64,000 nucleotides of DNA, from contig NC_087067.1 of the NCBI RefSeq assembly GCF_963678635.1, positions 3,357,072 through 3,421,071 on the forward strand, read 5' to 3'. A program made the translations under genes and the position numbers. The first letter of the stretch is position 1, and every line of letters begins with the position of its first letter. Origin of the DNA: Symsagittifera roscoffensis. Lineage: Eukaryota; Xenacoelomorpha; Acoela; Convolutidae. This document shows, piece by piece, positions 36,601-47,879 of the stretch. Below the pieces are notes generated by a model. That model saw only the letters and a program-made list of their open reading frames with translations, had not been told where the DNA came from and did no database searches.

Positions 36601-38876
36601 TTCCAAACTAGGACTTATCGGCATTTATACGCTGCAGTAGTTTGTCGATGGAATCCATAGCAACATAACTTTTGGAATCCATTTCAAGAAAACCATTCAA
36701 TCCTTGCAAGAACTAAGGCTTCAATCTAATTTTCATATATTTTTAATGCTTTTATCTGTACACTTGGCGCGATTGCTATTTGTGTTTGTCTCGCCGTAAT
36801 CAAAGAGCCATTACTAGTTTGAGAAGCCCATCGTTTAGTTGTTTTTTTTTAGCTGTGGGTGGTTCCCATTCCCATACAGTTCCCATTCCCAATAAAACAA
36901 ACAAACTGAAAGTAGCTTTATATCAAGTTGTCTACAGTGGTAGATGGGAGAAGAATTCATCTCAATCTCAATCTCAGAAATCCGTTTCTTTGGATAGAAG
37001 TTTGATACATCTGTTGAGATGATCGACCAAATATCGATGTTCGACCCAAACTTGTTTAACGTGCTGGCTTTTTTTGGGGGGGGGGGTCGATTTTTTGAAA
37101 AATTTGGAAAACTTTGCCGACTTTTTTTAGGTCGAACAATTTCATTTTCTGAGTTCTCCGAAATTTTTAAAAAACAGGTTTAAAAAAGGCGTTTTTTGGC
37201 TCTTTTGGAATTTTTGACCAAAAAATTGCGTTGTTTCGGCGCGCGCTCCCCCTTCAAACTATTCATATTGGTGCAGAAAGCGCTTTCTGAAAAAAATTTG
37301 CGGTTAGTTACCAAAAAATCGATGTCATAAAACTAAAGGGGGCCCTTTGGAAAAATTTGGCAACTAGAATTAAGGGTGGCGGTTATACCCCTACAGTCTC
37401 CCCCTCCCTCGGTATGCTACTGCATGCTGGCTAGATCATTGCTTGGATCGGTCAAAATTTATCATCGGGCCGATTAGTTTATGCTGACAACTAACAAAAC
37501 CATAACACTTCGATTTATTTCTATTTCTTTCCTCCTAAACTGGTTCAAAATCCAATGAAAAGGCACTTTTTGGTAACATGGGTTCACGTGGAGCTTATAT
37601 TCATCTATATAAACTGTAGAGGTGTCTTAGATTACTTCAATTTCGTAATAAATTTTGAGTGCATTAATTTTAAACGTAATCTTGTTATTTTATGACTTAG
37701 GTGCCGAAAAGCGATTTTATGAAAACCCTCAAGTGCATTGAGTTCCGCACTAAATCGGGAGGAAGGAAGACACTCGGAAGCGGGGAGATAGATCGAGTGT
37801 GGGCAGATTGTAAAAGTGACCGGTCAAATATATCAATGGACAACATCGACAATCAGGGTAACTGTTAATGGATCTTTTTCTGCTCAGAATTTAAAGTTTT
37901 TTAACTGTCCAGAAAAGCGGCTTAATTGAGAACTTTTACAAAGATAGTTTTATCAGTGACCGCGTGCATTCAGTAGGTTTCCTAAAATGTTTTGATAGAA
38001 GCAATAAGCTGGTGAGCTCCGAAACATTTTTGAATAAATATAATTTATAATTATTTCAATAAATAGTAGTATATCAGTGTCCAGTTTCTTCAACCAAATT
38101 CTCATTTTTTTCTGACGTTTACAGTTTTCTTGATCATTTTAGAATGTAAAATTTCACTTGAAGAAAACATAAACTTTTTTGCATGGATTGTGATTTCCAA
38201 CCTTATTTGAAGTAAGTAGAATTTAAGGACCTACATTCTTGACTGCGATTGCATTAAAAGCCCTAAAAGAATTTCGGAGCTTGATAGAATATTTAAGAAA
38301 CTACCGAAAATTTGATTGTGGCTTGTGGCTAGTTTAGACAATTGATTTTGGGGATAGATAAATGGAAATACAAAACTTAGAGAAAGAACGTCACAATTGA
38401 TTAAGGTGATACTAGTTTTTGGAGAACATCATTCAACGCTATAAATCCTAGCTTAAACATTCACTGTGTGCTAGATTTTGATCGGATGAAAATTTGTGAG
38501 CAGTTTTGGATTTCCCGATGACTTTTTTATAAAGAAAAACGGTTGGTATAATTATTTCTAAAATAAATTTGTTTTTTTTTTCTAAAATGTGCTTAATCAA
38601 TTTTCAGCTCAACCTATTTAATTAGGGCTGAAACAAAATCAAATGAATTTACACGGCCTCCGCACAGAGAAAATCTTAAGTTTTATTGTAAGGTTAAATG
38701 CGGGGGGATGAAAACGGTTCGCTGAGTTAGAGAGTTATAACAAACCTTTGGTATAAAGAAGCAGGGTGCTGTTATGGTTAATATTCTGTTTCAGTGGCAG
38801 AAAGGGTTGCTGAAATAGTAGATGGAGATGAAAGTGAAGTGCGGCAGAGTCTATCACAGGTTCTTTCTTTAATATG
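36601..38876. other. Non-genic stretch with a G11 run
   Basis: G11 at 37,076-37,086 lies in a T/G-rich segment (37,040-37,420) containing cggcgcgcgc, reminiscent of the segment beside the C20 run at 23.4 kb (ggcgcgcc). It is possibly another piece of the same transposon type. No gene recognised. Confidence 0.35.
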
Positions 38877-38881
38877 AAGTA

Positions 38882-39034
38882 GCGGATTTAGGGGGGGGGG
38901 AGGCGGAGCGGGTTATGGACGCCCTCTCCCGCAGGGATTCGACACCATGTCGACCCAAAGGATCCTACCTTTGTAATTTTGACCCAAAAAATCCACCCTT
39001 TGTACTGTCGACCCAAAGGATCCATTTTGGTTGA
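38882..39034 (+). repeat. GGATTTAGGG terminus with G10 run and 29-bp tandem repeat
   Basis: gcggatttaggg is followed by a G run (38,891-38,900), then by three tandem units starting gtcgacccaaagg at about 38,949, 38,979 (diverged) and 39,007. The terminus resembles that at 23,468-23,486. Confidence 0.6.
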
Positions 39035-39392
39035 CTAACCCTAAACTTTCTCATACACGATTTAAACTATTTTGAGGGGAAAGCCTGTACCAATAAGGGG
39101 CAATTTTTGACCAAATTTTTTTTTCAAAGCGGATTCCACAAACATAAGTGGACCGTAGTTTTGTTTTTTATATACTGAAAACTGCACCAGTCCTTAAATG
39201 AACAATTGAAAGCTATAGCTAGAATTATTATCTAGCAAATCTGGAAAATAAAAGCAAGGATTTCAATAACCAATGTTGAAACGTTGTTCAACTAAAATTG
39301 AGCATGTACTCCTTTAGTGTTTGGAATAAAAGAAATTCACTAATAACTCAGGAAAATGAATGTGAAATAGTTTACCTGAGTTTATTTTCAAT

Positions 39393-39490
39393 CTTTCAGT
39401 ATTTGAGATTAGAAAAAATTTTAACTTTTCAGTGTTTGAGATGGGAAAACTGTTCAATTTTCAGTATTTGAGAGTGGAGAGGTCATCTTT
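39393..39490 (+). repeat. Three-unit ~32-bp minisatellite
   Basis: Units start with tttcagt(a/g)tttgag at about 39,394, 39,427 and 39,459. Confidence 0.7.
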
Positions 39491-41234
39491 TTTATTCATT
39501 ATTTAGCTGGTGAGTTCAAACTTGCTGATGACCCTCAAAATTTGATTCAATTTAAAACTTTATTTTCAAGCCGTAACTGTATACGTTAGTGGAACCTGCA
39601 AAAAAGGCGGATTCTTACTAGACATTTTGAGGATTCCACTTACAGTTGCAGTTTTTGCAGCGCTCAAACAATTTTACTATGGCAATATTTTATTTTGTGT
39701 TTGTGTATTCCACAAACTGTTCCAGATTTCACAAATACTGTTGAGGGTTCTGCAATTTCGCTTGAGTACAGTGACTTAATTATCTGCTTAAAAGGTCCAA
39801 AACAGTAAAGAAGATCAACGAAAAGTATCATTGTTGAAGATTCCGCGACCAGTCTGATTTTGGTTGTTGCGGAATGTGGTTAAAATTCGTAAAAAGTGCA
39901 ATTTGGCCTCGAAGAGGCACTGTTTGGAGTAACAGAGTTGTCTTTTGTCAGGAACCAAAATTTAGAAAAAAAAAACGGTTGGATTTAAAAAATCGGTCAT
40001 ATAACCAAAAAGTTTTAATGAAAGAAGAAAATCAGCTTTTAGTGTTTCTACCGAGATCCGTTTTTTATTCCAATGAAATTGAGACACGGTAACCGTAAAA
40101 CCAAAAACAAACACTCTGGAATTAAAAAAATATATTCTTATTGAAATGTTCGAGGTTTAGCCTTAAATAATTTTCCTTTCTTTCAGGCTTTTCTACAAGG
40201 CAACTCTGCTGTGTACTCGGGGTACCACAACGACTAAGAAGAGATATTCTTAACAATTTGTAAATAATCTGTAAGCAACTCAAGATGATAATTGATAAAA
40301 GTGAATGGTCGACCAGATGCTAGTTTTTGCGTCCTAGGGTTTCAAAAATCTGCATCTGATCTGGTCTACCATAATTTACCACAGTTTAGATTTGATTTCT
40401 TCTGATTCATTACTGATAGATACGTAAATCTTCTGAACTTATTGAATAATTCAATAGTCATTCATGGAAAAGTTTTCTTGTGGTGTTATTATTGACTTTT
40501 GAATTGAGTTCTGCAGTTTTTATTAATGAGAAAAACTAATTCTAAAGTTCCTGAATGACTTTGCCAATTTCACTTCCTTGGAGCTAAGTTTTTATTGATA
40601 CCACTTACCACGACTAAATCAATATCTTTATTAATTCACTCAATTAAAATGCCCTTTTTAGCCCAGTCGTTGTGTTTTAGGGTGAACATTCACATTTTGA
40701 GATATCCGAGAATATGGCTCAGCAGAACATTTATAGAGCTAAAGGCAGCAGAATTTGATGTTCTGAGAAACTTTTAAGAAAAACTCTAAGTTTTCTGGCA
40801 AAAACGAGCTTTTTCAGATAATTGACACCCACCATTTTTTGTATATTAGACAATGGTTTTAATTTAAGTTTTTTAGCCATTACCAATCAATTTACCCAAC
40901 TGACTTTATAATTCTGAGGCAAGGAAACAAAAATTTTTGAATTAAAAGAACGTCAAAATTAATGTAAATCCTTCCAAAATTGCATCAAAAAAGTAGGGCA
41001 GAAGGACTTTGTAAGAGCAGCAGAATTTCGGCAATAAAACAGTCAAATTCCACGGGGCCTGCCTCTGAATAAGAAATCTTTATTAGTCTGAGTTCAACCC
41101 GAGTACTGCAGCAATCAACGAATCATGAGATCTGATACTATTTGTAAAGTTTGAATTCATCGGATATATTTGTGAACACTATTGTAGAGCCATCTATTGA
41201 GGCTGAAAACTTAAAGTAGGCTGAAAACTTGAAC
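39491..41234. other. Non-genic stretch containing one hairpin
   Basis: Apart from an imperfect hairpin at 40,306-40,371 (tggtcgaccagatgc with gcatctgatctggtctacca), nothing is supported. Confidence 0.4.
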
Positions 41235-42985
41235 AAAAACGTTTCCCATGTTTTTGAAGAACTTGTAAAATACAGCTTTGCCTGGAGAATTCAGTTTATC
41301 ATTGCTGTTTTAGTTACCCTAAGCGATAAGCAAGGGTTTTGCAACCGGATACTAAATAACTATTTCGCAGAATGGTCATTTTACCATTTATACACTCATT
41401 TTAATAAACCATCTACATATTACCCGTTTTGTCTTATTTACGGTTAGTAATTGTTTTGTAAATGGTCCATGCAAGTCTTGAGATTATATTTTTTAGGAAA
41501 AGAAGCTTAGACATTATTTAAAGCTTATGGGGGTGTTGGTCTTAATTCTGTCGGTTTTTAACTTAAAGTTTTTTTATTCCTTTCAGTAAAAACATTGAAT
41601 TGAAACGGACTGAATAATAAAAGTTGCAGTTTAAATTTTGAAATAAACTTCTCTGACAATCTTTAGAAACCCATTTTTGATGACAATTTTTTTTGGTTTT
41701 TGTTCTCTTTCACGGATGCAAATTTCCTTAAAAATTTTCTGGCTCTCTGAATGGCATGTGATTATCTTTTTTGGTGATAATGGTTGAAAACATGAGTTTT
41801 CTGCTTAATTTGCATGAATTAATTTTTCGATCAATTTTTATTGAAGTAACTTTTTGTTTTTGTTTTAGCACAAAACCAAAAAAAAATAAAAATCATAAAA
41901 AAACCGAGTTCAACAAAATGCTGAAACTAATTCTGAAATTACTTCTCAAAAAAATTTGATCAAATTTTTGAAAACTTGTCGTTTAAAATGTCAAGTTTAG
42001 TTATCATTCGCTGAATTGTTGGGAACACTTTTGTCTTTGTTTCATTTTACATAGTTTCTTCTGATTCAGTTTTTACCAGGATGAAAATGTTTTTTGTTTG
42101 GATTAAAAATTGTCAAACTCATCTGTTAGTGAAGAAAATTGGAACTGGAAAAAATTGTCTTCGGCTGCAAGGAGTCTGCTTGTTTTTCGTCTTTGTTTAT
42201 TTGGACTTGGTCTACCTTTCGAGCTATTCAGCGTATTAATTATCATCATTTATCAGATTTTGTTTGCAAGCTTGACCTGACTATTTGTTGTCAAACTTGT
42301 ACAAGATTCGTCAAAAATAATGTTCAAGACTCGCATTGATTCCTGCTGAACTCACGTGAAAGTGTGATCTTTTGTGTTTATTTTTCACTTACTTAACTGG
42401 TGCTTTTTCTTATAAATGCAATCTTTTGCTTGTTAACGTGAGTCGTATCTCTTATTGATTTGTATTAATTTCATAGTTGTGAGACTAATGCCAGGTGAGT
42501 AATATAGAAGCTTTGTATTTTTTTATAATTCTCTGGAAGTTCTTTTTTGTGGCAATAATTTGAAACTTTTGCATCCAAGAGCTTTCATTTCTGTTGTTTT
42601 TATTTTTGTACTTAGATTACTATCGCTTCCCGAATTGTTCTTTTAGGTATTAAAGTTTGTGTGAAGCCAAGATTTGTTTTTGTCGTTTTTAAAGATTTGA
42701 GATTTGTTTTCGTTGTTCCAATCGTTTTATCGTTTTTACAAAAAGGTAGCGCGTGTTCTTCTTTCGTTTTGAGAAAATGATTTCTTCAACAATTGCAAAA
42801 AGAATTGCCCTTTTTAGTCTACAGTTTTTTCGACAGGTTTCAATTAGTTTTTTCACTTTTTGTCTTGCCTTCATAATTTTATCACCAGTAGTGCGAAGTT
42901 CAGCTTCGAATCTGCGTCTAACGTTTTCATTCAGGACGTTTGGACAGCAAAATACAATTCGATGGCATCCGGATTAAACGGAAAA
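41235..42985 (+). repeat. Diverged duplication, unit 1
   Basis: The start (cccatgtttttgaagaacttg, then agaattcagtttatcatt) and the end (gtgcgaagttcagcttcgaatct...cgttttcattcaggac) recur at 43,425-43,985. Unit 2 has lost most of the middle. Confidence 0.5.
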
Positions 42986-43424
42986 CTGTTTGGTAGATAT
43001 TGCCCCAATTTTTGTATTATTGGTGTTCTGAACATGAATGCCATCGAAAGAGCTGGTTTAAGAAATCTAATTTGAACTATTCACTTGAAAATTAAAACCT
43101 AAGTTGTGTATAGTATTTAGGTCACCCGATAGTTGAAGTACTCTAGTTAATTACCCATTTATTAAAGCCTCAGAGATCATTGGGTAAAGATTATTTTTGC
43201 TATGCTTAATGATAACAAACAAAAAGTTATGAATAAGATCCCTTTTATGATGATGTTTTAAATGACTGCTATGTGATTCCACTGAAATGAGCTCTGTGTG
43301 ATACCAAAGTAAAGTATGTAAAGCAAAACTATGGTTCTAAACGCATTCTTCTGTCGTAGAGCCTTCTTGAAAAGATTAAGTCTGCAGTTTATCCATTTTT
43401 GTAAGCTAAAAATTCAACCAAATA

Positions 43425-43985
43425 CTCGTTGTCCATGTTTTTCAAAAACTTGAACATTTAACTTACTTCAACTTGGATTCAAGAATTCAGTTTATCATTT
43501 CTGTTTTGATTATATTTGCAATGAACAATTGTTGTGCAAACGGGTGCCTTTAGTTTTTCCTATGATTAACTATTTTTGTTATCAGAATTCAATAATTCAC
43601 CAAATCTAACATCTGTCTAATGTAACATCTAAGTTTTACACTCATACTTTTACTTTTCTGGGGTTTGCAATTGGTTTGTAAATAATCTGAGCGAGATTTT
43701 ACTTTATTGAATAAAAAAATTCGAGATAGCTCTTACGCAAAATGGCTAAAACAAGAACTAAAAAAACTTGTGTCGGCCGAGTTTTTCTTTAATTCGGAAA
43801 AAAGATCTCGTCATTAAGACTATTTGTTCAACAAATTTCAATTTTTTTTTTTCACTTTTCTTTTGGTTTTTAATATTGTGTCGCAAGTGGTGCGAAGCGC
43901 AGCTTCGCATCTGTGTCCAATGTTTTCATTCAGAACTTTTGGACTGCTAAAAACAATTTAAGAGCAACTGTATCAAATTGAGTTA
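43425..43985 (+). repeat. Diverged duplication, unit 2 (internally deleted)
   Basis: Starts tccatgtttttcaaaaacttg and ends near tgcgaagcgcagcttcgcatc...tgttttcattcagaac. The latter forms a short perfect hairpin (gcgaag/cttcgc). Confidence 0.5.
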
Positions 43986-45915
43986 TGACCGATGTGGTTA
44001 ACTCATAGAGTAATTTCGGATAGGGTACACCGTCTGCTCGTCACGCTATCTTATTTTCGGCCGAATAGATTCGTGCAACTTCTTAGTCTAATACCGATCC
44101 TAATCTTACTCTTATACTTTCTAGTCTCAGGGTGTTTAACTAGTCTCTGCTAGGCTCAATAGATCTAGGATATACTGGTTTGTTGCGGCTACTGAAGTTC
44201 TCTTGGAGAGGCAACTAATTTCTAAGTTAAATTCAAATCTCTCTGGTGCTGAAATTACAAGTAATTTCTGCACTTACAAATAAGTGGGTTGTTAGTTAGA
44301 TGGATCATGATTGGTTAATATTAAATACTTTACAGTGGTAAAATATCTAATTTATCCAATCATAAAATGTAGTTTGGATCAGGTTCCACCCATCCGGGTT
44401 TTACAGAGTTTTTTACAATTATCTTTCTGCAATTCAAAGGATGGATGATGAACGTTGGTATTGGGCGAACATCGTATTCTTGTCCGGTTCCTCTTGTTAG
44501 AGAAGTTCCAGGACGCTGGAGTTTGGGGCATTGATCGTTGTGTCTTCTTGTGACAACGACTGTGTTTCCCAATGAAATCAATCTGATTTCAAAATGGTTT
44601 GCTATGACGGGTTTTTCTGTATTATGTAGAGAACTTGTTTTGTGTTCAACCTCGTCTGGGAATGGCGTGGAGATTGTGCGTGGAGGGGATGCCTTGTAAC
44701 TCGGATCTGTACGTATACTTAAACATCGAGGTGGTCATTGCTCTAGTTCAATGAAGTCCCTTTCTGCGAAGTCAAGTCGTACTCTAAATCCTTTGAGTTG
44801 TGATTGTGGACGGCATATCGGTTGTGGTTAGCCATTCTTGTTCGAGTGTAGTGGGGTCATTTTGTCTTTGGATGTTCGTCTTTGTTGTTGTGTGCTGATC
44901 TATATACTGCAAGGTATAATTTACATTGTATAAAATTTTTATTAGTTCAGTTTTTTAATTATGAAATTAGTTAGTTGTTTTCACAAAAGCATTTTGTTTT
45001 AGTTCGGTTATTTTGAAGAGGTACTCACCCTTGAGTACCTCTTATTAAAAATAGAAGTGTGGTCACAAAGCGTGGATGTAGCACGGTGGGTTAGGCCGGC
45101 TATAGAGCATGCTCAGGACGTCCTCTCTGGTGGGTTAGGCCAGGAGTGGGAGTATGATTTCGTGCGGTTTCTTTGAGAGGTCCTGTTATGTGATAACGTT
45201 TTATGTTGGGTTTATGTTGGTCTTTCTTATGTTCCTTTGGTTGTGTCCTTTTTTCAAAAATCAAATTGTTTTTGTTATGGGTTTGTCTTTCGACTTTTTT
45301 GTGTTTTATTTTTTTTTCTTAGCCTTTATAATAGTCTTCAAAAGAATAAATTATCCAGTTTTAATCTGGGTTAATCCGGTTTGGGTACCGTTGGTTTTCT
45401 TTTCTTAGTTATGCTGTTATTTTATAGTTTGTGGTGTTTAGTAAGCTGCGTTGGTTAGTTTGTTTTAGTATATAATTCCTTCCCAACCGGGTTAAAGGAA
45501 AGTTTGAAACTTGTTATCGTGTGTTAGAGTTGTTGAGTGTGAAAACTTGAAACTGAAATTCATTATTTAAACAATTCTTCGTGGGCAAGCTGTGCGAGTT
45601 TGGATAGAATTCTTGTGCGAGTGAATGAAAATATCAAAAGGTTAGTACTGCATTTTTATTTTATTAATTTATTACATAGAATTTCAATTTTACTGCTAGT
45701 TTTTGGGGGAAATTTAAAGTTATAAATTTTCATCATATTTAGATTTACTGCTTTATGGGGGAATAATTTATAAATTAATTTACTACATTTTGTATAAATT
45801 TTATCAGATTATTTTGTGAAAATATTAATGAAGTTTAGAATAATTTAAACAAGTTTTTATTTTTTATTTTTCTTTTCTGTTTTTTGCAGATGATCGTGGT
45901 ATGAAGACTAAAAAT
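43986..45915 (-). other. 3' flank of the retrovirus-like element; possible LTR or tail region
   Basis: Minus-strand coding-like pieces rich in Ser, Thr, Asn and Gln occur at 44,370-44,900 with several stops. A hairpin (aggtactc/gagtacct) lies at 45,018-45,045. gtgggttaggcc occurs twice (45,086 and 45,131). On the plus strand, a donor (aaaag/gttagt, 45,637) and an acceptor (tttttgcag/atg, 45,890) could bound an intron. No second LTR is present in the window for comparison, so LTR limits cannot be set. Confidence 0.3.
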
Positions 45916-45991
45916 CTAAAAGAAACATGAGTAAAGAATGGTTAGTGTTAATTTAAATTTATTAGTAAAGAATATTTGAAATTATACTTAC
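45916..45991 (-). promoter_or_regulatory. Candidate 76-nt intron immediately after a stop codon
   Basis: On the minus strand the last ORF stops with TAA at 45,995-45,997. It is followed by CAG/GTAAGT (consensus donor, intron from 45,991) and, 76 nt on, by tttcttttag (acceptor, to 45,916). A ctaac branch-like word lies about 25 nt upstream of the acceptor. Consensus strength is seen; use in vivo is inferred. Confidence 0.5.
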
Positions 45992-45994
45992 CTG

Positions 45995-47801
45995 TTAATC
46001 GTCTGGGAAAAAACCGTGGGGGAAGATGTCGTGTATCATGTCGGAATTTGTTAGTAACTTTGCTAGTATGGTAATGATGTTTTTAGTTTGAAGCAGTGGC
46101 CAAAGCAATTGAAGTGCTTTAATAGTTTTTAGTTCTTCGGTGCCAACTGCAAACTCATAAGGTGTGTTTTGAATGAGATTATATATTTTGTGATTGTATT
46201 TAGTATTATGAATAAATTCTAATATAGGGATTTCTATAGGTTGGATAAATTCATGTGGGATAAGGAAGGGTCTGGATTCTTCAGCATTAAAGGCCTTCGT
46301 GATGGGACAAAATATATACATCTGTTTTATTGGGTCATAATTGCGGAGGATGCCGTGGAGGTTAGTATCTTTGATGCAATAGGTGAAATTTAGAAAAATG
46401 GTGAGGTGTACTTCGAGTTAGGAAACTGAAAACGATGATGTGGTTGTCTTGATGGAGTATGTAGATCAAAATGATTTTGTATGAAGCGATAGTATGTATA
46501 TGTGTGAGTTTGTTTAGTGCGTAACATGATGTCATGTGAACAGTGCAAATCGCGTTCATGTGGTGCAAGGAAGTGAAAGGTTAGTGAAAATAATTGAAAT
46601 TTTTCTTTAAAACTTTCGTAAGCTTGCATATCAGTTAGTGCTTCAGAAATGATGTTATCATATTTTCTATCGAAAATATTGAGTGTGAATACATATGATG
46701 TTTTTATGAAGAATTTTTCTGTTAGTTGTGGGTTAGCGAAGCGGTCGTCATCTAAAAATTGATCTTGATTAGTTCGGATGATATTATGGTCGTAATATTC
46801 TAGTGTAAATTCGTTAACTCGGGGTGCAGTGAATGTTTTTAGTGATTTTTTATATCCTATATAAGTAAATTGTCTAGATGTTAGTGTTACGGTGAGTCTA
46901 TATAGCATATCTTTATGCTTCTCTATATCGCTATGAGTATTAGATAGTAGGAGGCAAAGGCGATTAGTAAAATGATAATATGTTGTCCAATTAAGTGTAG
47001 GCATTAAAACATGTTCATCTACAAAACTACGTGTGTCGTTAGTGTCATTAGGTGTGTTTAAAGTATATTGTGGAAATGAAGTAAGGTGATTGCTAGAAAA
47101 TCTTTCGTGTTGGTGTGGTGTGGATGATTAATATATTCACCGGCTGTTCCTGGTTTGGTCGGGAATGGATGGTTTGGAAATTTTCTTTTAAAAGTGCGAT
47201 AAGCTCGGTTAGTGCTATTTGATGATTCGGTGGATGTTGATGATTGTGCTAATGATGCAGTATAGGCTGAGGAGGGTGTAGGAGTAGGTGGGTTTGAGGA
47301 TTCTATTGTGGATGAAATTTGATTGATTGTGAGGGTGTTAGGGTGTATTAGCTGTTGTTGTAGGGTGATAAAATTATCAAGTTCTTGGGAAATTTGGGGA
47401 GTATCGGGAGAATTAGATGATCGGTCGGAATGAAATGGAGAATAGGTTGGGGTTACTTGTGAAGCATAAGAGGGAGTAGAAATGGGCGGGAGTGGATTAT
47501 TTGTTGGGATTGGTTGAAAAGGGGGCTTTGAAAAAACTGAGGAGTTGGTTTGAAAATTATTGGATGGAGATGGTTCGGAGTCTGCAAATTCGTCAGGGGT
47601 TTCTATATGAGGGTTATTGAGTTGTGAAATGGAGTATAAAACTGAAATATCTGAATTAGTATCCGAATTCATGCTTGATGTTATATTACTAGTTGGAAAA
47701 TCGGGTGGCGGGAAAGCAAAAAGTGGGATTATTGTGATTGGAGTGTTGAGGTTGGTTGGATGGGAATTTGAGCGGTAGAGGGATCCAAGTTGTCGGCTCA
47801 T
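45995..47801 (-). pseudogene. Unidentified ~600-residue protein downstream of env, two frameshifts
   Basis: ATG at 47,801, 78 bp after the glycoprotein stop. The first about 200 residues are Ser/Pro/Thr/Asn-rich and probably disordered. A frame change near 47,095-47,120 leads into a 204-codon frame (from 47,004; ordered, rich in Phe, Tyr, Leu and His). A second change near 46,390 leads into the last 108 codons, ending ...FPDD at 45,995. Each junction is inferred from coding-like sequence running across it in the new frame. A disordered N-terminus with a structured C-terminal part recalls phosphoprotein- or nucleocapsid-type proteins, but no motif supports this. No family recognised. A splice donor abuts the stop codon. 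Confidence 0.55.
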
Positions 47802-47879
47802 CGTGGGCTAAAAAAATTATTATTTTGAGACTGAAAAGCGGTGGTATGGGGTTGTTCTATAATTTGTTCATATGTATTT

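Noticed and set aside
45154-45408. 84-codon hydrophobic plus-strand frame
   Set aside because: Phe/Leu/Val-rich because the strand is T-rich; no conserved features, and it lies in the flank of the minus-strand element.
43986-45915. 3' LTR of the env element
   Set aside because: Expected here, but with no second LTR in the window and no clear TG...CA limits it cannot be demarcated.
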